NCBI GenBank assembly: GCA_964016985.1
Contig: OZ024826.1
Coordinates: forward strand, 5,633,552 to 5,697,551
Length of the DNA stretch: 64,000 nucleotides
Source of the DNA: Anodontia alba
Lineage: Eukaryota > Mollusca > Bivalvia > Lucinida > Lucinidae
Direction: 5' to 3'
The position numbers and the translations under genes are program-made. Of this stretch, positions 34,386 to 43,339 are shown piece by piece; positions within the stretch are counted from its first letter, which is position 1, and each line of letters begins with the position of its first letter. The notes beneath the pieces are model-generated. The model did no database searches. It saw only the letters and a program-made list of their open reading frames with translations, and had not been told where the DNA came from.

Positions 34386-34569
34386 GGAGGGGAGGGGGTA
34401 GTGGGGGTGTGGATGGGGTATAAACCTAGGTTGCACTTATTAAAACTGTCGTGCGACGTACACGAGTACCGTATTTACCCTAATAATTGGGACACCTTAA
34501 CTCCTTATCATACTTGTCCTTTGATTTGTAAAAGATTGTTCATTTGCCTGTTGACGTGTTTAAAATATT

Positions 34570-34666
34570 GCTGGACGAGTGGCAAACATTATATACCTTG
34601 ATCAGACGCCGCGTTCTGTGGCGTATGCAGCGGTGTATGATTTGGGTCTACACTGTATGCTCAGGC
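34570..34666. mobile_element. D-type hairpin, copy 8
   Basis: gtggcaaacattatatacct, tgatcagacgccgcgttctg, tggcgtatgcagcggtgtat, gatttgggtctacactgtat. An extra gtatgcagcg lies in the right arm. Confidence 0.6.
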
Positions 34667-34810
34667 CTGTCTTTCCCAGTAGTAAGGATTATTACGTTGA
34701 GTTTAGACATAAACCGTCGGTAAAAGGTGTATGCCTCAGCTATCATGGAGTGTGAAGCCCGACCCGAAGTCTTGAAATTTAAAGAGACTGTTAAAGTTAA
34801 AAAATGCGAC

Positions 34811-35075
34811 AAAAAAAAAAACAAAAAAAAAAAAAAAAAACAAAAAAAAAAAAAAAACGATCCTTTTGACATGTGCGCCAAACGGTGACTCATATCAGCC
34901 TGCGCATCCACAAGTTTTGATCAGAGTCCTCTTACTCCGCATGATAACCTTTTGCATCCTTGGCTATGAAACTGCGCTCATTGAACCATCTGATCGGACC
35001 CAAGTGCGCAGGCTGATCTGGATCATCGCTAGATTAACATGTCAAAAGGTACATTTTTTTTGACGCTGCGGCTGA
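34811..35075. mobile_element. E-type MITE with an adjacent poly(A) tract
   Basis: A-run at 34811-34857, then ccttttgacatgtgcgccaa and two hairpins (gactcatatcagcctgcgca ... ttgatcagagtcctct; tctgatcggacccaagtgcg ... ctgatctggatcatcgc) and the end tttgacgctgcggctgaaat. Confidence 0.6.
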
Positions 35076-35261
35076 AATAGTTTTGTTAACTATCAACTTA
35101 ACATTCATTAATCTAATTAGATCTAATAAAAGTTATTCATTTACGAATATATTTGATCGTGAATGAAAACTGATGGAATCATACAAAGATTATTTCATAC
35201 ATAGCTCCTAAGTACCTTGGAATGTGGCACAGTGTACCTAAATACATATCATAGGATAACT

Positions 35262-35295
35262 ACATAAGTAGTATAGGGTCACCCTATACTACTTA
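35262..35295. repeat. Palindrome abutting a B MITE end
   Basis: taagtagtatagggt-c-accctatactactta, a perfect arm pair of 15 bp, lies four to six bases before the cattacgaaaac end of a B copy. Confidence 0.85.
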
Positions 35296-35299
35296 CATA

Positions 35300-35777
35300 G
35301 CATTACGAAAACACGCTTATTCAAATATGTTAAAAATTTCAACACCAAAAAATTTAAAGTTTTCAGATAAACATTCTGATATTTTTCATATTGCAGCTCA
35401 AAACATAGATTTTGGGTACTCTTTAGAACCATCTCACCGAGGCGGCTCTAACGAGTACCCACAACCTATGTTTTTGAGCAGAAATATAAAAAAAGTAATG
35501 TATACCCTGTAAACCCCAGTTTTACTATATAAAATTGGCGTTTAACTATATAAAAGTGGGGTTTAACTCTTTTATTGCCACGGGCGATAATAATTGGCCT
35601 TTGTAAACAGCATACATCCCGATGAGACGGCTCAATGAGCCATCTCATCTGAATCTACGCTGTTTGAGATTCAGTCTTTCAATTTTACATATAAATGTCT
35701 TTCCAATCGATAGTCTGGTAAAATAAAAAAATTGGCACCAAAAGCGTTAAGGGGGTCAAAATTTTATATAGATAACT
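35300..35777 (-). mobile_element. B-type MITE, copy 4, interrupted by a D element
   Basis: Starts cattacgaaaacacgcttat. The large hairpin at 35396-35481 has mismatches in the left arm (accatctcaccgaggcggct). Then the small hairpin; at 35567-35746 a D element is inserted; the B body resumes with gggggtcaaaattttatata. The expected terminal gtatgttttcgtgatg is replaced by an inverted duplication (next entries). Confidence 0.75.
35567..35746. mobile_element. D-type element with intact TTAA duplication inside B
   Basis: TTAA at 35563-35566 and 35747-35750. Removing the element and one TTAA restores the B text gtggggtttaagggggtcaa. Ends: ttaactcttttattgcc and the complement of ggcaccaaaagcgttaa. 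Inner hairpin: gtaaacagcatacatcccga, gagacggctcaatgagccat, ctgaatctacgctgtttg. Confidence 0.85.
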
Positions 35778-35854
35778 TTACTAATAATGAAACTCCATCA
35801 CGAAAACATATGTTTTCGTGATGGAGTTTCATTATTAGTAAAGTTATCTATCAA
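35778..35854. repeat. Perfect palindrome of about 39-bp arms at a B terminus
   Basis: agataactttactaataatg, aaactccatcacgaaaacat, then atgttttcgtgatggagttt and cattattagtaaagttatct. The centre is the B terminus itself (catcacgaaaacat / atgttttcgtgatg), and the outer 24 bp of each arm is non-B flank. Confidence 0.95.
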
Positions 35855-35879
35855 CTGAGCCGCGTGGCAAGAAACACAA

Positions 35880-36127
35880 ATCGAGGGTTGAGCGCAAGAC
35901 TATCGTAAGTCAGATGATTGTTTTACCCCAAACCTAATCTCCTCACCATGAAGGCGTTATGAAGATTACAACATTTCTTTCTGTAAACAATGAAAATTTA
36001 GGTGCCATTGCTCGTATGAGCAATGGCACCTAAATTTGCATTGTTTACAAAGGGGTCCAAGTTGCCCCTAAACAAGGGTTTCAAAAATACGTTTGAGTTA
36101 CCATAGTCTTGCGCTCAACCCTCGAAA
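35880..36127. mobile_element. Family L MITE with 27-bp TIRs and an inner palindrome
   Basis: Inverted ends cgagggttgagcgcaagact + atcgtaa and the complement of ttaccatagtcttgcgctca + accctcg, one mismatch. Possible 4-bp duplication AAAT on both sides. Inner palindrome at 35982-36047: gtaaacaatg, aaatttaggtgccattgctc, gtat, gagcaatggcacctaaattt, cattgtttac. The only copy in the window. Confidence 0.8.
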
Positions 36128-36266
36128 TACTTTCCGTCGAATCATTCTTTAAGCGCACATGCCTTTCTCTCAGCCTAGTTCTTATGCTTAAGGTTCTCCG
36201 TGGTCTCTAACATGAGCGAGCGAATAGCACAGGTTCTGGCAAGGCTGCTGGCATATGGTATAATGG

Positions 36267-36602
36267 CTATTTTTTCATGACGCAGCTCAGCTGATTGTCA
36301 GTATCAAGTTTCTGCGCACAACCATGCCAGTACAACACTTGTCGAGCAATACTGCAATCTTCTGTCTGTTGACTTAGACCGTTTGCGTTGCCTTGAAGGA
36401 AAACTACAAAGAGCTGCTTCTCCTTAATAAATGAAAAAAACAAACAGTCCGTCTTCTCGAGATGTATGCCTTTTATAATATCATATTGATCCTTGTATTT
36501 CACCATCTTACAAAATCTAACGTGATGCCCGACCTGACTGCGTATTGTCTGACTTTTCATAATTCCTACCTTGGCCTTTATTCGATCCATGCAATATACC
36601 AC
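36267..36602 (-). CDS. Unrecognised open frame, 111 codons
   Basis: I do not recognise the protein. Unlike most frames here it has a balanced composition (for example HHVRFCKMVKYKDQYDIIKG and QQTEDCSIARQVLYWHGCAQ) and is not inside a repeat I can identify. It begins with GTG at 36602; the first ATG lies four codons later in CMDR. There is no obvious splice acceptor just upstream. It could be an exon, a decayed transposon frame, or chance. The stop is TAG at 36267-36269. Confidence 0.2.
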   Translation of the reverse strand: MVYCMDRIKAKVGIMKSQTIRSQVGHHVRFCKMVKYKDQYDIIKGIHLEKTDCLFFSFIKEKQLFVVFLQGNANGLSQQTEDCSIARQVLYWHGCAQKLDTDNQLSCVMKK

Positions 36603-37065
36603 GTCACCAGTATTATTAGTTACAGTTTAGTTGAGCTCTTCAGCGCAATATCGCAAGTCGTTCTCTAAGCACTTATTCCCAGTATAATGATATCGGAACT
36701 TTTAGTATAAAAGCCGTTCTTCGGACAGCGTAAGAATTACAATCATTCTTGTGTGGTTCTTTACGCAGATGAATGAAAATGAATGACCTATGCTTGTACT
36801 TAAGATAAACTAAACACGATCCTCTTTCGTATTTTTATTTGTAATCTGACAAAAGCGAATGCCAGAAATAGTGTTGGAATGTATAGAATGCTGCCAATAC
36901 ATAGTGATTGTCATCGGGACGACCTGGAGGCTTACGTCTCTACGTATTTGCCTAAAACTAGATGCAGTCAGAACTCGACTAATCCTTTGTCTGATTAAGC
37001 AGTAAAATATGCATGCAGTATGACAAATATATATCTTTTTGCTAATACCGATCAGTGCTATACTT
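36603..37065. other. No recognised gene
   Basis: Nothing assignable. A fragment at 36969 (cagtcagaactcgactaatc) vaguely resembles a pogo-like end. Confidence 0.35.
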
Positions 37066-37067
37066 AA

Positions 37068-37306
37068 TGAGCCATCTCATGACAAAACCAAGTAAATGGC
37101 ATGTACGCTCAGCGAAGACTCAGGTCAGCCTGAGCATCCGCCCAGTCTGATCAGAGTCTTTGCTGTGCGCTCAGTGTGTAGGTAAGGACCCAAGTAATCT
37201 TCATACGGGCAGCGAAGCCTGATCAGATTGGGCGGATGCCCAGGCTGATCTGAGTCTTCGCTAGGCGCACATCCCATTTTGTTGGTGTTGTCGTGCGCTG
37301 GCTCAA
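37068..37306. mobile_element. E-type two-hairpin MITE
   Basis: Ends atgagccatctcatgacaaa and a right end reading tgtcgtgcgctggctcaaat. Left hairpin: agcgaagactcaggtcagcc ... gtctgatcagagtctttgct. Right hairpin: gcagcgaagcctgatcagat ... aggctgatctgagtcttcgc. The two halves also pair with each other as long inverted repeats. Confidence 0.8.
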
Positions 37307-38348
37307 ATATGAGTACCACGAGAAAAAATCGTTGACTTTTTTGTACTAATGTTCTCATCTATCATAATAAATAGAACGTGCGATTAAAATTGTTTTTCCC
37401 CTCGTAAGACATTTGTGCATCCTTTATTTATGGATCATTATCCGTTTGCCATAAAGCATGGCGTATTACAAGCTAGATGATAAGATACGATCCACTTAGT
37501 TCTATTAGATATAGGTTTTTGTTTTGTTCAGTAGCCTCATTAAATGCATACACTCTTCTTTTGTTAATTGGTCGAGAGTGAAATATCACTTGTTAGTTTA
37601 ATAACATAGCTGCTTGTTTATCTGACTATGGAAGATACGTGTAATCTCGGGTAAAGAATCTGCCTATAAGTCATTTTTCTGATAAGCAAACAGTTGTTAT
37701 GCATTAGTTTAGACCCAGATCAGACGCCACAACAGGATTTTAAATAATGCTTTATTATAAAAAAAAAAAAACAAAAAAACAAAAAAAAAAAAACAAACCA
37801 GACACAATTTCTGTTAGACATGAATCCGTCCAAAGGAGGAGGTACAACAGGCCATTCAAAAGCACATTGCAAAGTTCCAAAAGTGATTCTAACAGCATAA
37901 ACCAACATCAGCCTTTAAGTCCGCGTTATCCGATTACGGTATTCTGTGTTCATTGATTTATTTCCACTAACAAAAAGTGGAAATGAAAACCTTGTTCAAA
38001 CTGCATTAACGGACCCGAGTAGCGCACGAACGAGTAACTTGTTACGGTTCAGCAACTCCCTTTCCCCTGCTGTATAAGTTTCAGCTTTCTCTCTAAAGAA
38101 GGCACTGACGTGTATAATTTTTTTCGTCGGGCCGATCGATGCGTCAGGCCAGCAGCCTTTGTCATCCTACTAGTCCGAAGGTCAAAAATGACACAATTTT
38201 GAGAAACAAAACGTCATATAAGCTAGAACGAGAAACGAACCCTCTGCTGATGCAGCCACAGTATAGTCATGCTAACGGTATAATGTCAGTTGAAACGCTG
38301 CTCTAGTGGATGCGGTCTAGTGTTTTAAAAAATACTATTAACTAAATA
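37307..38348. other. No recognised gene; half a D hairpin and an A-rich run
   Basis: 37706-37735 is one D arm (agtttagacccagatcagac-gccac). 37759-37795 is A-rich. The remainder up to the mariner is unassigned. Confidence 0.4.
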
Positions 38349-38350
38349 TA

Positions 38351-39633
38351 CGAGGACGAGTCAATAAAAAAACAGCCTAACTTATTTCTGGGTGAGATCG
38401 ATCTCTTCTTTTTCGATGTAATTGCCCTCTAGAATGATGCACTTGGACCAACGGTGTTCCAATGCCACCAGCCCAGAACTGAAGAAGCCAGGGTCCTTGT
38501 CTCTGACCCACTCCTCAACTGCCGCCACGACTTCTTCGTTGGACCGGAAATGACGTCCACGGATATCCTTTTTTCAAGTTTGGGAATAGGAAATAGTCAC
38601 TAGGAGCTAAGTCCGGAGAATAGGCGGGATTCGGTATTAGCTCGAACCCATTCCGCTCAACAGCATCCATTGCAATTTTGCAAGTGTGGACTCTCGCATT
38701 GTCCTGTTGGAGCAGAATCCCTTTGGAGAGTTTACCTCGGCATTTTTCACGGATCACAATTCTCAGTCGAGCAAATTTGCATAATACGCACCTGTTATTG
38801 CATTTTCTTTGCTAGAAAGTCCAACATAATAACGCCTTGTGAATCCCAAAATACAGTTGCCATCACCTTGCCAGCAGATGGTTGCGTTTTGAACTTCTTT
38901 GGCCTTGGAGACCCCTGCCCTACACTCTGGCGACTTTCAGCTTTATTCTCTGGCTTATAAAAATGGACCCAGGTCTCATCTACATTCACCAGACGTGAAA
39001 GGAAATAATCTTCCTTAGACCTAAACCGCTTCAACAATGCGCTGTATACTGATGCTCCGGTTGCCATTTGCTCGTCGCTAAGGCATTTTGGGACCCAACG
39101 GGCTGTTAGCTTGTGCATACCCACCCAAGCGATCATGTAAAGTTGTTGAAACGCTACCATGTGAAATGTGTAATGCATTCGCTATTTCTTCCACCTTAAT
39201 TCGCCTATCAAAGTACACCAGATCCCGTACTTTGTTACACATTTCTTCATCGGTGGCATCTGATGGGCGTCCAGACCTGGTTTCATCTTCTAAAGACGTT
39301 CTACTGCGTTTGAATTCCCCAACCCAAAATTTAACTTGTGCATACGATGGCGCAGAAGACCCATAAACATTGGTCAACTCGCAATATATTTCCTTACCTG
39401 TTTTCCCTTTCAAATACAAGTACCGAATTACAGCACGGTACTCAACTTTTGACGAAAAGCTTACTTTTGCATCGCTACCCATGTTTGACATTCAATATCT
39501 TATGAGTGAATGACACGATAAGGGTGCAATTTTGACCTCAGGCCTAAAACATGTATTGAAACAAGGCATGAAAATCTTGGTGTCTCGGTCAACTGGAAAT
39601 GGGATAGGCTGGTTACTTATTGACTTGCCCTCG
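38351..39633 (-). mobile_element. Complete-length mariner element (1,283 bp)
   Basis: Flanked by TA at 38349-38350 and 39634-39635. TIRs of about 27 bp: cgaggacgagtcaataaaaa + aacagcc and the complement of ggctggttacttattgactt + gccctcg. Length, TA duplication and a D,D34D-type transposase fit the mariner family of the Tc1/mariner superfamily. No second copy is present in this window. Confidence 0.93.
38382..39491 (-). pseudogene. mariner transposase, frameshifted
   Basis: Start ATG at 39491 (MSNMGSDAKVSF), stop TAA at 38382-38384; the span would be 369 codons, about usual for mariner. The N-terminal DNA-binding region is intact: RAVIRYLYLKGKTGKEI, APSYAQVKFWVGEFK, DETRSGRPSDAT, ISHGSVSTTLHDRLG. 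A frameshift near 39115 leads into MHKLTARWVPKCLSDEQ and VDETWVHFYKPE (first catalytic D) and SAGKVMATVFWDSQGV. Further shifts near 38805 and 38765 lead to GKLSKGILLQQDNARVHT (second D), then YSPDLAPSDYFLF (third D). Another near 38570 leads to a readable C-terminus (HFRSNEEVVAAVEEWV, FFSSGLVALEHRWSKCI). All three catalytic aspartates survive but the protein cannot be made as one piece. Transposase would cut and paste DNA at TA sites in the nucleus. Confidence 0.9.
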
Positions 39634-39639
39634 TAGAAT

Positions 39640-40660
39640 ATGTACGAAATGACAGTACCAAAATAACCCAACGTATTGGCTTGATCAAACAGAATGCAAC
39701 ATCTGACCAGGATCTACATTGTTTGCCACTCGTCCAGCAATCCTGTAGCACCCCCACCCCCTGGTTACACGTGTTTACAGATGACCACAAACCTAATAAA
39801 CTGAAAGTACAAGCAAAATGATAAAAGAAAGCAAATTAGGCGATGATCACAATACATTGATAAAATGCAATAGCATCTTGTCCGTTTCATGTGTCTTGAC
39901 ATATGCGGAAGATTTAAAACATGGTCATGCAATGACTGAGCTGAATAGAGAGCGTATTATTTTGCCTGTATGATATTCTCTTTTATGTCAAATGACTATA
40001 CTATGAGTCACATGAAGCGAAGGGTGGCTTAGAACATACGCAAAATGCGCAGATTCAGATCATTCTGTGCATGCGCATAATAGCATTCGGGCCTTTGCTC
40101 TCATTAATACAATCCGTAGAGTCCAATGATTCTTTTAGCAGACAATGCAGGTCCTGATCAGGCAGATGCACAGGCTGATTTGGGCCTTCGATGTCCGAAT
40201 TTGCCCGAAGACACGTTTTCGCATGGGGCGGCCTGTATTATAGTAACCGCAAACCATTCCGCAAATGGACAAACTAAATTATTCAAATTAGCATAGTGTG
40301 CATTGCTAAATGCTGATCGGCGTCCGAGCACATATAGCTCCATTAGGGCAATACAATACCGAAACACAGGGGGAAGTATTTTAGATGTGTGAACAGGTAC
40401 CTTTTAACTATACGTGCCTCATGAGCGTCAAAATAAATATTCCAAACTGTTCTGACGAACAGATACGTGATGCCGTTGTTCAGTTCTGATAGATTAGCTT
40501 ATCACTGGGCCTATATTCTACTGTATCACAATCGTCCAAATCTGTTTCTTGGCGTATTTACCTTAAATATTGGAATAGAAAACCTCAATGAACAGTATAG
40601 ATCTATATTGAATGCTGTCGAACAAGTCGTCTGATCAGGATCTATACTCTTTGTTTCTCA
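39640..40660. other. MITE debris without genes
   Basis: 39695-39735: D-type right arm (ccaggatctacattgtttgc). 40020-40240: E-type remnants (caggtcctgatcaggcagat, caggctgatttgggccttcg). 40590-40650: a diverged D hairpin (agtatagatctatattgaat ... gatcaggatctatactcttt). Bases between are unassigned. Confidence 0.5.
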
Positions 40661-41344
40661 TCTAACATTTTATGCAAATCAATGAGTAGTCTACTGGAAA
40701 TGTTACAAGGTTAGGACATGTACGGTAATGGGTTAACGTGTCCCCTTATTTCGGGTAAACACGGTATATTTCATACTATATTGCCCGAAATCTTATGCTC
40801 ATTTAACCATTTTAGGCAATAAAAGCCTCGTCCAACGTTATCAATCGCAAGAGTAATAAGAAAAAAAAGCTAGTAAGACAACGTGATTCTTCATGAATTC
40901 ATTGTTTCATTACGCCTCTTTTGCGGTTCCTGAAGGATTTATAGTTTAATATAGCAACAGAAAGCAGGTTTTATTGGCCGACGGAAAGACCTGAATACAT
41001 TTGAACATAAGAATAGTCCGTATTTTGCTTATCACATATTGAGGAAGCAACGTGTTAGCATGTATATGCTAGCATGTTATGAATGTTTTTTATCATTGGT
41101 TGCTGACAAGAAATTGAGAGAGCTTCAGCATGAGAAAACACTGCCCTGTAGCAGTCTAAACACGTGTTTATAGTTTTTTTAGGTCAGTCGGTGATTTTTG
41201 ATGTAAATAATAGAGCCGCAAAGTGACAAAATGTACTGTCGGACGTGCCCGCGGCGAAAATAAAAAAAAATGCAGTGTAGCCAGCGCAATGTGATCATAG
41301 AGTGTTTTAGGGGGAAGGGAGAGGGATGCCTTTTAGTTAATAAA
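40661..41344. other. No recognised gene
   Basis: AT-rich; a small inverted pair agcatgtatatgctagcatg at 41057-41076. Confidence 0.35.
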
Positions 41345-41445
41345 CATCCTGGGGCTATTTGGGTGCACATCGAAGACTTTGATTGTACTGCATATAAGCA
41401 GGCTGATCTAAATCTTCCTAGGCGTAGCTGTCCAAAAGTACAGTT
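41345..41445. mobile_element. E-type hairpin, diverged
   Basis: gggtgcacatcgaagacttt, gattgtactgcatataagca, ggctgatctaaatcttccta. It lies at the 3' edge of the adjacent PLE tail. Confidence 0.5.
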
Positions 41446-41484
41446 GCCTTTCATTACGGCTTGTGCCATGTGTTTACGAGCAGT

Positions 41485-42245
41485 AATTTCTTCCTCCCGA
41501 GGCGCCAACAGAAGGAGAGATGAGGAACAAAAGAACCACGCATCATCACTTTTGAAACTACAGAAGCACAGGCAAAGAAGAACTGCAGCAGAAAAAACAA
41601 CCTTAGAATGGTCAGAAGGTAAACTACTGGAGACTGGGGGATGTGGTGGGGAGGGGCTTAAACCAGTTTTGTTTGCGCGAAACCTCACTCTTAAGAGCAC
41701 TGTGATGAAACAAAACAAAGGACTCCACGACGATCTGAAGCCAAAACACAAGAAAACCACAAACAGGACCACGATCAGCCCGGCGACAAACATTGATAGT
41801 CGGGAACCGACCATCCGAAACAGATTGAGAAGGGAGCGGTCATCAACCATAATTGGGTTAACAACCATGCAAGCAGTTTGCCGCAGCATATCCATGTTTT
41901 ATCTTTTTGTAGCGAGTGACAATATTTTTTAATTACATGGAAAAATCGGAATTGCAAATAATTTTCTGAATTTATAGTATAAGTTGCGATAAAATTTAGG
42001 TTCGGCAGACCGTCTTGTAGAAATGTTTTCGAACAACGATGTATTTGGACATAAGTTCAGAACGACGAAGATAAAAAGATGGTACCCTTTCTTAAGAAGT
42101 TTAGTTACTCGTACTACTTTTTTTCGAATATTGAAGTTATTATGATGATGATGACTTCAGGTTTAACGACGCATCAACCCATGAGGGTCATTTGCGTCAA
42201 AATGGTGAACTAACATGGTATTGAAGTTATTAACTAGACTAGATG
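41485..42245 (-). pseudogene. Penelope-like element: C-terminal coding remnant plus C-subtype tail
   Basis: Reading down the minus strand: 42245-42219 and, after a 77-bp insertion, 42128-41860 give NNFNIRKKV, TKLLKKGYHL, LFENISTRRSAEPKFYRNLY, YKFRKLFAIPIF and MDMLRQTACMVVNPIMVDD. These match the PLE region after the RT fold (KLLxQGYRY, GLSEPEFYGDLVYKFRK, NVMRQTACxVVNP). The RT palm is absent. From 41860 to 41485 the frame stays open through hydrophobic text (MFVAGLIVVLFVVFLCFGF) and a tail with gaccattctaaggttg-like sequence, ending at the terminal block near cctcccgaggcgcc. The frame is broken upstream, so this is a pseudogene. Confidence 0.75.
42142..42218 (-). mobile_element. Short retroposed insert with 13-bp target-site duplication
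   Basis: tattgaagttatt occurs at 42129-42141 and 42219-42231, and removing the 77 bp plus one copy restores the PLE reading. On the minus strand the insert ends in catcatcatcat, a short (ATC)n tail, after gatgcgtcgttaaacctgaa. A long duplication plus a simple-repeat tail indicates target-primed reverse transcription of a 5'-truncated SINE or LINE. Confidence 0.8.
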
Positions 42246-42343
42246 TTAACGGTACTTTCTACAAACTTTTCAACGGCACGACTAGACGGTACTTTCATTA
42301 TGGTTCTTTCAGTTAATTGCTATGTAGGGTTTCACTTTCTAAT

Positions 42344-42378
<35 letters not shown>

Positions 42379-42545
42379 AATTATAAATTTAAGATAAAAT
42401 TGGTTAAGTTTGGGTAACAGAGTTGCCACCTTTTTGGGAAAGAATTGCCAACACTGCTTGCGATCTGTTCATGTTGTGGCTGCTTAATTTATAAATTTTG
42501 TCTGTCTTTCCCTTTGATGTTTGGAGCTTAATAAAGATCTGAATG
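42246..42545 (+). mobile_element. PLE tail (plus sense) with a long T-run
   Basis: Complement of the tail order seen at 17150-17350: acggtactttcattatggtt, gtttcactttctaatg, T-run at 42347-42374, gagttgccacctttttggga, tgtctttccctttgatgttt. Opposite in sense to the flanking PLE. Confidence 0.6.
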
Positions 42546-42699
42546 TATCAAGCTCACTTATTTACAGAGAACCCTCTTTCTATCGACACGACGACAAAAT
42601 TCGTTATTGTGACAATTTCACTGTCACGAAACCTTCTTTTGTGGGGTAACAATTAGTCACAAATTATGCCAATATTGTATTTAATACTTTAAAGTATAA
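42546..42699. other. Unassigned spacer
   Basis: Short AT-rich stretch with a small inverted pair ttcactgtcacgaa near 42627. Confidence 0.3.
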
Positions 42700-42702
42700 T
42701 AT

Positions 42703-42756
42703 GTTTTGGATATTTGTTACAATTGCCTCAGTGAGGCGATTCTAAAAATATCCAAA
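42703..42756. repeat. Hairpin carrying the shared GCCTC/GAGGC core
   Basis: ttttggatatttgttacaat, tgcctca-gt-gaggcgatt, ctaaaaatatccaaaa. Arms of about 25 bp with a few mismatches. The outer arms differ from B and G elements, but the apex and adjoining attc/gaat match them. Confidence 0.75.
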
Positions 42757-42759
42757 AAA

Positions 42760-43045
42760 AAAAAGGTAAGAAAAAAGTCCAAGGAGTGCCACAATCACAA
42801 ACCGCAGCCCCTCCCAGACACCAAGAGGAAGACGAAATCGACAAATCCAAAACAAGCACAAATCGAACAAACGTACGAAAAGCACTAAGATTAGCTCTCT
42901 CTTCCGCAAGCGAGGTAATCGCAATGCTAAAAGGGACCGAAAGACACAAGAACAAAATTACACAAGGTAAGACATAAAACAAATCGCCTCGTAGAATAAA
43001 CCACAAAGCAACAAAGAGTAAGACTAACACCGGGACCACCGCCAA
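42760..43045 (-). mobile_element. PLE A-type 3' tail
   Basis: Begins aaaaggtaagaaaaaagtcc immediately after the hairpin's right arm and ends at accgggaccaccgcc. Same 3' terminus as the other A copies. Antisense and sense frames here are not genes. Confidence 0.65.
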
Positions 43046-43249
43046 AACATATGTTCTATGAAAAAATAAGAATGTTCTGTGAAGAAATAACGAAAAAAAG
43101 ACCTTTCTGACATATCAATCTGCTCATTAAGTATTTTGTACAACAGCAAATTCAATGGCAATGTTTTGGAACAAATGCTGTCGTTGTAACGAGGGTTCAC
43201 TTTGCTATGCTGTAGCAAAACAAATTATCTGAGAAATAGATAGACTACA

Positions 43250-43335
43250 GGAAGTAGCACGAGGAACATCGCAATCCAAAAAGATAGAAAATTTACAATA
43301 TCAAAATCAAAATCGTCATGTTCGCCATAATCCGA
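43250..43335 (-). pseudogene. PLE coding scrap
   Basis: Minus strand reads YGEHDDFDFDIVNF, equivalent to KIYDKRDDFDFDIVNFPF of other PLE copies, then frame loss. The region 43046-43249 between this and the tail shows no clear PLE match. Confidence 0.6.
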
Positions 43336-43339
43336 CTGA

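Noticed and set aside
41270..41932. 220-codon plus-strand frame
   Set aside because: Antisense of the PLE C-terminus and tail at 41485-42245, where the minus strand carries the recognisable motifs.
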